DNA from: Phoronis australis
Lineage: Eukaryota; Phoronida; Phoronidae
Length of the DNA stretch: 57,981 nt
NCBI GenBank assembly: GCA_002633005.1
Contig: NMRA01000265.1
Coordinates: 70,381-128,361, forward strand
Direction of reading: 5' to 3'
Part shown: piece by piece, positions 37,101 through 50,292 of the stretch
Layout: each line of letters starts with the position of its first letter
Position numbering within the stretch: position 1 is the stretch's first letter
Notes under the pieces: generated by a model
Databases searched by the model: none
Told to the model about the DNA's origin: nothing
What the model saw: the letters and a program-made list of their open reading frames with translations, nothing else
Position numbers and translations under genes: made by a program

Positions 37101-37861
37101 CAATAGTTTATTATTACGTCTGGACAGCATAAAATCTATAAAACAGTATCAGTACACCCACAAACAAGAGATTATATTCTAAACTTTTCCAATCACTTTG
37201 ATGTATAGAATTAGACATAAAATTAATTTTCATACTACACAGCTGCAGAACTGAACAAATGGACTTTTGTTCAAGTTTGATACCCTAAAATAAACTAACC
37301 ACAAATATATCAGCAGTTAAATCAGCCCAGATTAATATGAGGACATCATGAAATCCTGTCTCGTGACAACACAAATTATTGTTTTGCTAACATTTACTTT
37401 TAACCATCTATGATAAATTTTACATACTAAGACTCAAACCCAGCCAATCTTTAAATTGAATTCATCAGCTTCATATGCCAATTCTAACCTTGCAGATTCC
37501 AGTGTCTCTTCACATGAAGCAAGAACAGCACAAGTGGTCCGTATGCTATTTCAAACAGCTGACTCAGACACCAAAGTCTACACGTGCAGAGCGAACACTA
37601 AAAAGTAATGCCACACACCTCACACTGATGGCGACCTTAACAAGATACTCTCGCATGAGATACAATGGGATGAACAACTAAGAACGAGAAACTAACAATG
37701 GGATGAACAACTAAGAATGAGAAACTGATCAAGTTTTGTCTGCATCACTGTTCCCTGTGTGTCTCCAACACAGTTGTAGATAACATATCTCTCGTGTTTT
37801 ATCCAGCAGCATTGAATCAATTTTCGGCATATAAACTTCCCTGCATGTTGCGGCAATTCTT

Positions 37862-38310
37862 TACTTGTTTAGCGCACAGTATGGCTGACAAGTGAAATTC
37901 TACTTTGTAATTTTTTCCACTAAAATAAAGATTAAGAAAATTTTAGTCTAACACTAGCATGTTTTGTACTGAGTGAATGGCATAACACAACTTTTGGTAA
38001 GACTGTATATTTCTGGGTTCCATTTAAATGAAGGTAATATTAAATAAAAATCCTCTTGAAACTAAAAAGCCGAATTCCCCATGTTGTTTTTACTATTTTA
38101 TCCACAACGCAAGAGGGGACACCTGGCGGTGAACCAAGTCTGAGATATGGACGAAATGGCTGTACACAGACAACCTCAAGGTAAGGCTTTTTAGTTCCAA
38201 AATATTATCAACTTTTGGTAAATTTCCATTGTTTTTCTAAAGTGATCAGCCTTTGAAAAATTTAAAATGACACTTTTGGCAAAAATTTTTGTACGGAATA
38301 AGAGAATTAC
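37862..38310 (+). repeat. Dispersed AT-rich repeat, copy 5, interrupted
   Basis: Start block TTTAGCGCACAGTATGGCTG then ACAAGTGAAATTCTACTTTG; end part CAGCCTTTGAAAAATTTAAA then CACTTTTGGCAAAAATTTTT. The copy is split by an extra segment of about 208 bases (38001-38208) flanked by a 13-base direct repeat; copies 4 and 6 lack the insertion. Confidence 0.6.
38001..38208. mobile_element. Insertion inside repeat copy 5
   Basis: Bounded by direct repeats CAACTTTTGGTAA at 37988-38000 and 38209-38221. It holds an inverted pair GAAACTAAAAAGCC (38058-38071) and GGCTTTTTAGTTCC (38185-38198). Comparison with copies 4 and 6 supports an insertion. The class is unclear: a 13-base target duplication fits a retroposon better than a TA or TTAA element. 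Confidence 0.45.
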
Positions 38311-39084
38311 TGTTCTCATAATGAGCACAAAATAGTGATGGGAAAGTGGAATATGTTCAGTTCACTTTCTTTGTTAAAAATAAACATTATGAAGAATCAT
38401 CAGATTAGTGGAACTGTTTTTGAGGTATGAAGCTATTGCGGATATTGTATAGGATTAAATTTTCGGATTATGGAGAAATTACGAGTCTAAAGAAATTCCT
38501 GTTGAGCACAATAAATGAATTACGGTAGAGTAGAAATAAATTTTTACACAGAGAGTTAAGAAATAATAACGACTGTTGGTAAATTGGCAAATTTCAAGAT
38601 TTCAAACGGAGTGTTGTAATATTCTGCTGACTGGAGATGACACCACGGCATTGACTGTTCCATGGATTTGGGAGGTGCCGGGGAAACTATCAAATGTTGC
38701 TTAGGCACCCATCAAGCTCTCCCTACACTCACCTAGTTTATGGTGTGGCACTGACAACATACTGGCAGGTTCTGATCAATTTTGGCATAATTCATGCAAA
38801 ATTAAGGGTCATGACCTTTACACATTGCTCAAATCCAGCCACCTTATATATAGACCTCATATGGTAGACAAATATTATCCTAATGATTATTATAAATGCT
38901 ACCTGAAACCTCGGTTACCACACAAAACATCGCCAACAGACTGTGATCTGGGGCCTTGGCCTAGAATGAATGAACTACCAAACCACATGGACTGATCAGC
39001 AAGCCTTCCCATTCCTACAATAGCCACCACCACCATCAGCCCTGTACTGGACAGCAGGATGAGTTGACAAGAAGCAAAACTCAC

Positions 39085-39147
39085 ATATTTGTTCCACTCC
39101 ACTTCACAATATTCCCACAACCATTCCTTGAGGTCTGCGGTCTCCAT
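39085..39147 (-). CDS. Possible alternative first exon (21 codons)
   Basis: ATG at 39145-39147 with G at -3 and +4 opens METADLKEWLWEYCEVEWNK plus Tyr, directly followed by the strong donor GTGAGTTT (39083-39084) in phase 0. It would fit onto any of the phase-0 core exons. The acidic, tryptophan-rich peptide is not recognised. Support is limited to start context, open frame and donor. Confidence 0.3.
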
Positions 39148-42100
39148 TACCACAGGGGAGACCGCCCAGCTATTAACTATCTAAACTGGATCCAGGTTTC
39201 TTCATGAGCATCTGATTGACCAAGTTTTTGTGGACATTTCTAACTTGGTCCGGCCAAACAATACAGAGGGGTGGACAGGAAGTTCATTCCTTGTGAAGTT
39301 GACCATAAGTCAAGTGTTGCACACTGAGGCCCATGTCTAACAGACACTAATCCATTATGTTAATCCTATCAATAAAAGAATCTGTCAAAACGTGAATGCA
39401 GAAAGAAGACAAATTGCTTTATTTTCACCCCCCCCTCCCAAAGAAATGTGGGAATTCGATACTGATAATCTTTAATGTACACACCATCTCAGCACAAGTT
39501 CCTCACAAGCCTTCTGAAGATGGCCAAGAGATGATCACCTTCACAAGAAGGAGTGATTACATTGAAGTAGAACCATTGTGCCTGACCAAAAACAAACAGG
39601 ACACAATAGCAGGAGGTTCCCTAGCTTTCTGCAGGATTCCTATCACCAGGTGAAAAAATGTAGTGGGAGGATATCTGCGGCTTGTGTGTAATGTTAAAGT
39701 ATAACAATCCTGGTACTTCACCACCTTCTACTAAGTTTCGTGTTGGTCACTGTCAGAAGAAAGTGGGGAGAGGTGGTACTCCCCTAATTTGAACGAGGCC
39801 TGCACAGAACAAATGTGAAATATCCATCACTAACAACATGTGATCAAACTGCGATTTGGGAACTTTTGATCCCATCAATTGTTACGATTATTGGAGAAGT
39901 GCGACCGCAAGTGAATTTCTAATTTAGAATGGCAGAACCTTGGAATATCAGAATGACCTGAGGCTTATAAGATATATGAACCTTTGACTATGCAGGTCCT
40001 TCATTAAATAACCAGCATCATGTACTGATGAGGACATACATTTTTGAATAATTATGAACATGGATAAATACCAATTTTCATACGTTGAATCAAAAAGCAT
40101 GAATTTTACAGGTCACAGAATCCTAAGGAATAAATTCAGTGCTATTTACATTTTCTAATCATGAAGTAGGAACACAAAATGTCAACTACACATTTGTTCC
40201 GAGATGCAAAATAGATTAAAAATGAATAGTAAACTCCGCCCTCATCAAACTTGTAATCTGATGTTCTGATCATGTTGTATACCTATTAAAATATACTTAG
40301 CAAGAAACGGGTATGTTGTCACTTAAAACACATTGAAACAGCTGGGTATGGTTATATCATATCTAGTTAATGCCAGGACATAATTGCAGTGTGCTTAAAA
40401 TGACATAGATTTCAAATTCCTCCAAAACAGCTCCCAGGCGAAACTCCAGGGTCTGAGAGCACTGAACTTTTGATGAGATCTTGGCCCATCACGTGGCCTG
40501 TTTAAAGTGAACTTATAAACGATATGATTGGCTTATTTGCAAGTCGAAACTCGAGTCACTGGCCTTGAAGTTCAATGAAATTTTGCTGGTTTGTAGTAAA
40601 ACTCAAGTTAAAAATTTATATCTTCCTCCCTTTATTGTCGGCAATTATTTTTCTGTAATGACTAACTTGGATATATTTCAAGCTAACACAATGCCTTGCA
40701 ATGTACATTTCATAAGCTATACCAGGCAACAGGTGTCATGAACAATAACTCGAATGTGAGGCAAAGGTGAGAAGGCTAACAGCAGATTGTATAACATCTG
40801 AAAACAAAGCCCAGGGGACAAATTGTATGATGCACCTGTACAAAGGATAGAACCCCAAGTCGGTGAATCGCTTGGTTTGTTTTGAAATGGAAGGAAATGG
40901 TTTTAACTGACAACTTTGGCCGCGGGGCCCTTTGGTCAACCACGAGTCAATGGTTTGCAAGCTGTAGACTATTTTTGGCAAAGACCACAAACAACAAAAG
41001 ACCAATCGTCCTCACTAGCAGCAAATTAGCAGCTGTAAGAAAAAATTACAAAAAACACATTTCCCTTTCTTAAATTTTAGGTGATAATGACCTTTTTAGA
41101 CAAACATGGTGAATTAGATGCTCTCATTATTGTTGCAGGCTAAGTAAGCAGAGTAGTCTTTATTCAAAGGACCAACGTTCAATTGACTTGGTCATGTTAC
41201 AGTCACCAGCTCCAGGGCTATAGAACTAAACTGACAGGTAGTTGCTTCACCTTAAATAAAGGCTTGCTTCTTATTAGTTAACAATGTGGTTTATCTTATG
41301 ACCCAATAAAATTGTCACAATACCTGAGGCAGATGTCGTTAAGTTTTCTGGTCAGCTTTACTCAGAAATCACAATACGGAAAAGCAAATTTCACATTCTT
41401 ACCAGCCATAGACCCCAGATGTGATGGTTTGAGTCCTCTGAAATTAAGTCTTCCATGGCTGCATCCATGTCCAAGAGGCCTCCACCACAAAGTACGCAAC
41501 ATAAATACTGTTCATGTATTAGTCATTCTTCTCTACCGCGACATACGATCAATCAAGTTAATCCAATTAAATTTTAAGCATCAAAAAACAACAGGTACTG
41601 ACAGATTCTGAACGAGACAGTTGTGTTGACTACAGGTTTACAGCTAGAACGTTCGCCCTCATTGCGAATGTTTTCAGTGACTATGTACTGGCCTCTCAGT
41701 TTACAGTATTTGTCAAACGCCAACAAAGGAGTTCTTTGACATTGGACAATCGAGAATAGAAAACATACAAGACACACTCTTCAGATCTATGGACAATGAG
41801 CACGGAAATGAATAATACGATCGCTCAGCTCGACCCATCGCAATCAATACCGCATACGGTACTACAGGTGGTAGGCAATTACACGCAGCCCTAACTACAC
41901 ATCATTCATGGCCAGATAACCCCAACCACAACTAGTCCTATTTGATGGTTGATGGACATGCTTTGATTGAGAAGAGAAAACATAAGAACAAGCCCCTACA
42001 ACAGACACAATAGCTATATTGATGTTTTTCTAAGGGCAGGAACATCTTAACAGGTGGCTAGGTAAACAGTAATGTGGGCTGGAGGAGAAGCATGTGACAG

Positions 42101-43029
42101 AGGGGTGCCACCCCATATCCTGCCCCATAGAGATCGCTTTGTAACACACTGATTGGTCATTACGCAATTTATGTACACAGTAAAATAAACTGACCCATTT
42201 GTACGCTGGTCATTCATGACGCTGACCTGGTTTTTCGCTGAATTTTTTGAATGACACAGGCTGAACATAAAGGCAATACAAAAATCAACACCACATCTGA
42301 CATTAACACCTACGTAACACAATTCAGTCATGTTGTCAACAAAGTAGTCAACAGAATATCTCGAAGGAATAGCTTCATAGGAAAACATATTCAGGAGAAA
42401 TCCAAGTCTATCATATAAAATGTTTATTTTGAAGACAAAACTGGTAATTGACTGAGGTTTTTGCAAAATATCTAGCCAATAGTATGATGTCATCCTCGGG
42501 GAATTTAGAAAGAAGAAAATTTGAAGCACACCTGAACACATCTCCAAATGTCAGTTTCCTACACATGTGCATATTTACAAACAAAACAAGACATAGGAAC
42601 GGTGAGAACTAAAAAATAAAAGAATTCATACACAAAAATTCAAGACCTCCCAGAATTTTAACAAAGGAAGCTTAAATGAGGGGGTGTGAGAACATGGATT
42701 TCTCTATACAATTAGACATAATGTAGCTGATTCACTAATGAGAAAGTTAACAATAGACCAAATTCCACAGGGCCTATATAATATTCTTCACATCATACGC
42801 GTCAACCTGTTCCATTTTTACAGCTCAAATTAGTTTTGCTGTCTAAATTAAGGCCGTACATTCACAAGATACATATGATTGGTGAAGAACAGTTGTTCCT
42901 GGCCATGTGCCAGTTGTTCTCCCGTGAACAACATACTATTCAGATTACATACAAGCAGTAATTAACAATCGCAGGTGAAATGTATTAAAACCAAGTGAAT
43001 CCTATAAGAACATGGCCAATCATTCTTAC

Positions 43030-43104
43030 TTGGTTGGCATAGAAGTGAGCGGTCCATAGAATACGTTCGTAATCCGACATCAGAAAAACTCTGTGTCTAT
43101 CCAT
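43030..43104 (-). CDS. Possible alternative first exon (25 codons)
   Basis: ATG at 43102-43104, with G at -3 and +4 and an in-frame TGA seven codons upstream, opens MDRHRVFLMSDYERILWTAH and FYANQ, then donor GTAAGAAT (43028-43029). It ends in phase 0. The in-frame stop upstream together with the good start context fits a true first exon. The peptide is not recognised. It could splice to the cassette exon 31206-31256 or to 28313-28423. Confidence 0.4.
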
Positions 43105-44053
43105 GTCCTTGCTGGACAGTCAACAAACCCATGCAGAACACTTCAAAAGGCCATCACAGCCTTGAATCCACCGTCACTCTTGAGAAGGGAATCTTTCCAA
43201 AAATGCCAAGCAACACTTCTACATTATTCATAAAACACCATGACAGTTGCCTGTCATGAACCGGCAGGTAGAAGACCTTTGCTTACAACTATACACAGGG
43301 CGCAGCAGCGCTTGCCTAACAAAGCTTTGTTATCATGGAGGCAAGTCCTCATTACAAGGCTTTATGTTGGTAGGAAGTCTGTTTTTGTAACTGAAGCTGT
43401 TACACAATATCATGGATATAATGTAATAATGGTGAATCTGACATGATGGTCTACACACAATCAATAAAGTAGTGATCAGCCTGGAATCACCTCAAAGTGA
43501 CTGTTCACCAAAGGTCACACCGGTGATACAAGGTAACAGACTCAAAACAAAATCAATAGAAATGCTTTGTCTATGTAACATTTACAATTAGTAACGCAAA
43601 ATGCAACATTTCATTGTGTTAGAATGTGGTTCTCAAAATATTGTAAACAACAGCGACGGCTCATTTAATTTTCAAAACTGTGCTAGAAGTACAGTTCAAC
43701 CCTCAAAATATCTAGTACCATGCAGAATTTCCCAGGTCCCAGATACCATGGCAAGCCGCGTGGAACCATGTGATTCTACGGTAACGTCATAGCAACGTGT
43801 GCATGTTGAATGTAGGTGAAAACGTAATTAACGAAGCGTAGACAATCACTTGACCATCAGGCATACAATCAAAGATATAGAGCATTAGCCAATGAAGCAT
43901 AAGTAATCACCAGACCATCAAGGGTAGATAAGAAGAGGATCCCTAGTCTGACAGATGCGGGTGATTAAGAACAGTTTGAGCCGGCAAGGTTCTCTGTGGT
44001 ACTGACATGCGAAGAGGCGTTAGTGTAATCTGTATAACATGTAACACACATAC
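43105..44053 (-). other. Between two possible first exons
   Basis: 0.95 kb. No repeat or coding signal seen. Confidence 0.7.
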
Positions 44054-44146
44054 CTTGGGCACAAATGATCGCGGCCTCATTCTTGTCAAGTTGGTGTCAG
44101 GGCTAGCGTGCAAGTAACTCATGGCAGAGACATCAAGAACTTTCAT
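44054..44146 (-). CDS. Possible alternative first exon (31 codons)
   Basis: ATG at 44144-44146 opens MKVLDVSAMSYLHASPDTNL and TRMRPRSFVPK, followed by donor GTATGTGT (44052-44053), phase 0. The end RMRPRSFVPK is basic with a Ser and resembles in character the end of the 50181 exon (RVRRTASK). No recognised domain. If joined to the cassette exon it gives a basic, serine-rich N terminus. Confidence 0.4.
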
Positions 44147-47100
44147 ATCACATTATTTACCACGCAGGAACATGCAAGACTTGACAGATGCACAAGGCAA
44201 TCCCCAAAACATTAAATGCAGGCTACAGCCTTGAATCCTCTCTGGCAAATGGGTGGAGTGCAGATGACTAAATCTGGTCACCATTCGCTACCCGGCCTCC
44301 ATTGGGGTGTTAGCAACAGCTGACAGCAGGGTGGCATTGGCTACTGAATGGACGGAGAAAACTTTCTCACGTTTTAGCCTGGCCTAAATATAATGACTCA
44401 AAGGAATTAGTTTTGTGGCGATTGTTAGGTAAATACCGCACACATTGTATGGGTTCCACCAGGCCAGAAAACCTAAACATTCAAATTATGATTAATTGTA
44501 TGCAATGTCAACAGGGGGCACAATGCAAATTGACTGCCAGGGTATATGGCCCCAGTATCAGTTTCCTTGTTTATTGTTGCTAGCTGGCCAGCTCTTTTAC
44601 AAGACAATAACTAGGCATTGAAAAAATGAGTTTAATTTGAGTCAACCAAGGGTGCTGAAGTGTGCGAAAAAATGCCAGTCTCCATCTGAATTGTGACACC
44701 ACAAACAGTGTCGACGACCAGCCACAACTGCAAATAGCCCCATGGCTCCACAACACACTAAGAGGCTATATAAAGGTGTACTTCTGGCAAACAGTGCAGG
44801 CTAGACTGAACAAACTACAGGACATTCATTGCCATACACTGCTGTAAATCACTAGCTAAGTTTTTGGTGGCTAATTGCAAATTTAATGCAAAACTATCAG
44901 CTTCATAAACTAAAACACACGTTCGCACCAAAACTGGAGACTTAATTCTGAAGAAGAATATCAGAAATAAAAACTACATTAAAATCTTCACTGAGCAAGA
45001 ATCAACACTTATTCTCCAACGGAGCAGAATCTCAGTCCTCAACACTGCCTTGAAGCTCCAAATCAGCAACTAAGGACCCGTAACTTTTTACGAAGTGACA
45101 TTTCTGTTTGTGTTCCCCATCACAAGCAAGTCAGCATTCACACACTGAGTTCTCACACAAGCAATCAAAATCAGCAAGAAAGAAGAGTGACACTAATGAT
45201 TACTGAGAGATATGTTCTGCCAGACAAAAAAATTGAAAACACCACAAAACATTGCAGGAAATGGATCTTTTCATATTGAAACACACATAGACTACTTATT
45301 AAGCCATATTTTTAGTTGAAGCAATAACAGCCAATTTTGTTTTCCTTTGATTGGGTGCTTTTCAGTCTAAGTTCTTAAGGCTGTACAGTTATTGCCTTTA
45401 TGGATTTGGGGGGAGGGTGAGGCGGCCCTGCCCTCCTTTCCAGGCAACCCCAAAATGGCCTTGGGGTGTTGCTTTCGCAATGGATACCGTGGTTGGGAGA
45501 CTCATTTCTTGAGCCATCCTAGATCTGCGCAAGTGAAGGACACTAAAGCAACATGTAAGATACAAGATAATGAACTAGAGCCACAACCATGCAAGTGCCA
45601 AGTGACTGCTTAGGTGATGGAGATGAGAGGTCCCTACAAATAACAGATGAATGCAGTCTGCAGTGAACGGGCTCCTCAAGTAAAATCTAACTTAGTGACC
45701 CCACAGTTGAAATGTGCACTGCAGTAAGGATCATCACAGATAGCAAAGCACTCTCAGTCCACACTGCAACACAATCTGATATCCTAATTATTATGCAATT
45801 CATCATTATTATGCAAACAACTTCGTATTACTTTGTATGGCATTTTAAAAGACTACTCAGTCATACAATGTAGTTTTCTACCTCCACAAAAAGAGATTTC
45901 AATTCATGATAAGGCTACACTATGTGAACAATGTAAAACATTTCAAGACTGTGTTGCAGTTCCAAAAACCAGGTGGGTGCATTCTTTCCAAGCCCAAGTA
46001 GTGATCAGTGAGTGACGACAGCTTCAAGCAGTTGATGACAGCTGTGGAATGACTTATCAGTTCCTCACATACCACAACATGGACCCCATCTCAGGACACT
46101 CACCCATCAAAAGAATGGTTGGGTTGGAAACCTGGTCTGAATTGAAATTACATGACCAAGCATAATAGCTTTCAAAGTCCAAGGTGCCAAACAGCATTCC
46201 AAAAACTTCCAGAGACGCTAGAGTTCAATGTTTACTCTACATCTTGTCAAAAACACAGACAACAACTTCTGCGAAAGTTCACGAAATAGTCGAAATAGTC
46301 TTTAACTCCTTTATTTCTATTTATAAACTAGAACTTGTCAATATAAGAATGGTGTCAACATAAGAATGGCAGATGTTGAACTGATAATAATGAGCGACTA
46401 ATCCAAATAATGAACTATTATTGGTGACTAATTAAACATCAAAATAGTTTAATGGTTGAAAACGCTAATAGGGAAATAGTTGAGAATGTTCCTAACACAA
46501 ATGCCTTATGTCTAATCACTCATTCGTTGTAGCACATGAAATCAATAAAGCTGGTAAAAATGTTGGCCACTTGCCAGCACCAGTTCTGGGACAGGTATGA
46601 CCTTTAACACAGACACAAGGTATGTCATAACCCACAGGTGAATAGCCCCCAACAAGTGCAGATGAATAAGCCAGGCAAGGAGGGTATCAAAACACTTGAG
46701 TAAGTGGGGTGCCGCGGCAAAGTTAGAAACCTAATCAATAACTTGAGATTTGAAAGACATCACCTGTCGCTATGAATAATTCAGATTTTTAAATTTAAAA
46801 CATTTTAATGACTAAAAATTGTTTTCATCTGCACGCACACATAAAAAGTTTACCAGAACGTGCTTGGGTATCCATGCCCAATTTTTAGCATTAAGCACTT
46901 ATTTCAATTCCAAAATTACCAAAACCCGCCTATTTTGATACCAATCTGGCAGTACATCAAACCTATGATAGCAGCACAAGTAGTCACGATAGAGCGGATA
47001 ACTCCGAAATAGGGAGCTAAACAGAGTCATGACAACAGCTGTCAGTCTCAGAGAATACCAAGCTGAAACCTTCAATAGATGCTAGACAACTGATGCATGA

Positions 47101-50100
47101 CAGTTGCATAACTTAACATAGGAACTATTCTAGCAACGACTAAACTACAAAAGCAAATTGCTTTTGAATCTAGAAACAAATTTTGGATTTCAAATTACCA
47201 AAATGAGTTTATTTAATAAAAATAATTTCTTAAACAGACAAGTCATTTGTTTTTTAAAATAAGTTTTCATGGATGTGACCGTTTGCATAACAGAGGTCAT
47301 TTGAATCGTTGAAGCATACAAACCTGTACCTTTGACCAGGGCATGACTAAAATATGAAGTATATAATCGATTCTAAAAACACACTTAACGCTTACATGTA
47401 TGACTTTGAGCTATGGGACACCATAAATTTTCTCTGCTGCCAAGCGTTTTAAATCTTTTTAAATACGTAACAACACACCTGTAATGAAAGGACTGTGAAA
47501 TTTTAATTAAATGAGGCGTAACAACACAGAGGGCTTGTACATGCACCTGAGCGGATTTCCATTTCACAGGTAATAATACATTTCATAGGTGATAATTTAG
47601 GCAAGTACTTTGGCTGTCATCTGCATGAGTGAATTACCAATTCTGGTGATGGGCTGTTGAGTGGGGGAAGTGACCATAGTGCATAAAAAGGGGCATGTAC
47701 TCCACTATATATTTGACGGGGGGTGGAGGGGAGGGGCGGCCCTGAAAATTCAGACATGCACAAATTTAAAGAGTGAACTCTCGGGAAAGACCCATTTGTA
47801 AGAAGCCTAAAAAGTCATCCTTGCACAGAGTAGGGATTCTCCTACAGTTGTTTCTTAACCCAAAAAGTGCAAGAATACATGCCATGTTTTAAAAATTAAA
47901 ACATTATTGCAGCCTAAGTTTGATGTTGGAGATAAGAGTGATTGTTGGACAAACAACTTGCTGTTAGTTAAGACATGCAGAATGATAGAATGATGAAGAT
48001 TCCTTAGAGTCAGTTTTAATTGCAGAGCTCTCCCAACCCAGGTTCTTATTTGGTGCTGATGGGGGTGATCGCTCGGCCATCTAAAGACTCAATGACTTTA
48101 AGGTATCTTCATCATACTATATATATTGGAATGTTGGCGTCAACATCTTGTGGAGCCTACAATAAGAATAAACATATGCGAGACATTAGCAACAAGATTT
48201 CCTGAGTGCAATACACGCATGATGGGCATTTGCACACCTTTTACAACCTGACTATAAGCTGCTATGTATGGTAAAAATTATCCAGTAAAAGTTCTCCAGT
48301 TTGGACAGTTTCTTTTTATGACACAGAAATTCAAGCTAAAATTGATTTTTGTTCTTCTGAAGACTGGGACATGGGTAATTTTGGCGTTAATCATTGTTCT
48401 CTAATGTTAAACACTGCATTTTGAATCAACAAAGCCCAACGCCGTTAAAAATAGCTGCCAATGCAAAATTGGTCTTTCTCATAATTCTTGAATTTGGGAC
48501 AGCCAATAATGACTATTTCTAAAATTTGGTACATTTAGAACCCAAAAAAATTAAAGTTTTCACTGTCACAATCTAAAGAATATTTTCCACAATTTCTTCA
48601 GCATTAGCAGTAGCAGTAGCAGCCAGTACAGTGCTTGTCCAATAACCTATACAACTTGCTGGTGACATACCTGAGAGTTGTGTTGCACAAGCTTGAACTT
48701 GTGTCATGAACATAGTCTCTTTATTGTCTACACCCCTGACAATTTATGGGTTGGTTGAAAAGAACAGTGACACCAGTGAAATGTATGTATGTTTACTGCA
48801 AATTCAACCAACCATGCAAACTGAAATCTGAACTTTACTTTTCAATGAAAGTTTAGTTGAAAGAAAGTATTGTTGCATTATTAAAATATCAGAAAATCCA
48901 TGCTTTTCATGCTTCAGTTGTAGTCTGTGCGATATTTTCTTTCCTAATAAAGACATTATTTGAAATAAATGAGAACTGAGGAATCTCAACGATGACAAAA
49001 TGTTGTGAGCTTCAAAAACATGCACATTTGGGCCTGAGACAGAGTGTCCAAAAGAATCTTACACAGTAAATGAAATGAACATCGGAAAAATCTTGTATAG
49101 GCCTGATCCAAATCTCCAATTGCTACTACGTACATATGAGAACGATTCAATAACAAACTCATGTTTAATCGAACACGCATATTATAGGAATTACAGAATA
49201 ATTTGATAGCAACCTTTCATTTAAGCAAATCTCATTAAAAATACAACTAGTTTTATCTAGTTTTTCATCTAGTCGCAAATTACTGATAAACACCAGTTTC
49301 ATAAGAGCACCCGGGAGTCAATTAAGATTTCACCATAGAAATTCAATTCAGATTTGCCACATGGTAGTCATGAACATCAATTCCATAATGACGACTTGAT
49401 GGAGGTAAAGTTAGCTACCACCACAACAGATGATGGATAGACTAAGCCCAACTTGGCAGTCAGAAACTAAAGGCAAAAATTTCTAAAGCCATATGTCAAA
49501 CTAATGGCCTATCTGGTAACATTTGTTGGACATCTGCAGGAACCTCACACCTTGTGGAATGTGCCCTTTACTCAAAACGTTAATTGAAGTAATAATCATG
49601 AAGAATCTTCATGTCAAATTGCTCCAATAAAGCTACATTTCAGCTTGTTTATGTGGTTGAAAACGACAATCGAACTGCTCTTTTAACTCGGATAAAATCA
49701 TTCTCATACTATACAGGATTCCATTAGTCACAGGCAATGCATACATGCCCAATGTACAAAGTAGCAATTTTAGGACTGGACAACCCTAATGAGCCCTGAA
49801 GCATTTTCTTGAGTCGTTTGATGGCAAGTCACGAGGAATGAGTATATGCGCCATTTCCAACTTCGCAATTTTAGAATTTGGCTATCCTATAAAACTGTTT
49901 TCTTGAGTCAGTGATGGTTTCCATGTTCTTTCTGGCTATGGAAATGGAATCCTATCACAGTGAGGAATTAATTTGAGACAAGTTTTATCAAGCAGAAGGC
50001 CCAATTCGAAAGAGTAAGTTTGCGGGACCTCTGAAAATGCCACACTCAGACCCACTTGCAGATGACAAGAAAACAGAAAAGTATACCATACCTACAGCAA

Positions 50101-50180
50101 GTGAGACATGACTTTGATTAGACAGACTTCCAGAGGTATTAGTTGAAACTAAACTTGTAGGTAAAACTACACATCATTAC
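44147..50180 (-). other. Upstream region, second part
   Basis: 6 kb with repeat 49734-50020 and G-rich patches near 45409 and 47718. Several short frames next to donors (47390, 48671, 49066) end in phase 1 or 2 and do not fit the gene. Confidence 0.65.
49734..50020 (+). repeat. Repeat related to 55029-55520
   Basis: Shares AGTCACAGGCAATGCATACA, TTTTCTTGAGTC and a block ending in CTCCTATCA/TCCTATCAC with the second copy. It contains the TTTTCTTGAGTC block twice, at about 49808 and 49899. Edges approximate. Confidence 0.5.
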
Positions 50181-50292
50181 CTTGGATGCAGTCCTTCTCA
50201 CACGACCAGGGACAGGACTGGCGCGGCTACGCATGAGTTCCTGAATGTAGCTAGCACTCCTTGACTTCTTCATTGTCCCCGCAGTGTCAATA
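50181..50292 (-). CDS. Candidate 5' exon, SRSASYIQEL type
   Basis: Acceptor CTTCTGTCTGTCAG (50293-50294) and donor GTAATGAT (50179-50180) bound 112 bases: one base, then IDTAGT and MKKSRSASYIQELMRSRASP and VPGRVRRTASK, phase 0 at the end. The ATG at 50271-50273 is a possible start with 31 codons; alternatively the exon is coding throughout and continues upstream. The peptide is basic and serine-rich with several R-x-x-S sites. The good acceptor argues that it is internal or has a 5' UTR exon before it. Function not recognised; membership in this gene is inferred from strand, phase and lack of other genes. Confidence 0.45.

Larger units (their letters stand above)
31257..43029 (-). other. Upstream region, first part
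   Basis: Mostly AT-rich and repetitive: fold-back element, repeat copies 4 and 5, MITE at 33820-34198, possible first exon at 39085. A 31-base stretch at 36451-36481 has a good acceptor (CCTCTTTTCAG) and donor (GTAAAT) and could be a small non-coding exon. The longest minus frame (42047-42547, 166 residues) has no recognisable features. Confidence 0.65.

Noticed and set aside
42047-42547. Longest open frame in the window (166 codons, minus)
   Set aside because: Low-complexity, cysteine- and aromatic-rich translation without any recognisable motif; length is within chance for 58 kb of AT-rich DNA in six frames.
46107-46139. 33-base stretch with good acceptor and GTGAGT donor
   Set aside because: Contains TGA in the phase needed; could only be a non-coding exon, and nothing else supports it.
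47390-49180. Short ATG frames next to donors near 47.4, 48.7 and 49.1 kb
   Set aside because: They end in phase 1 or 2 and would break the frame of every core exon available to them.
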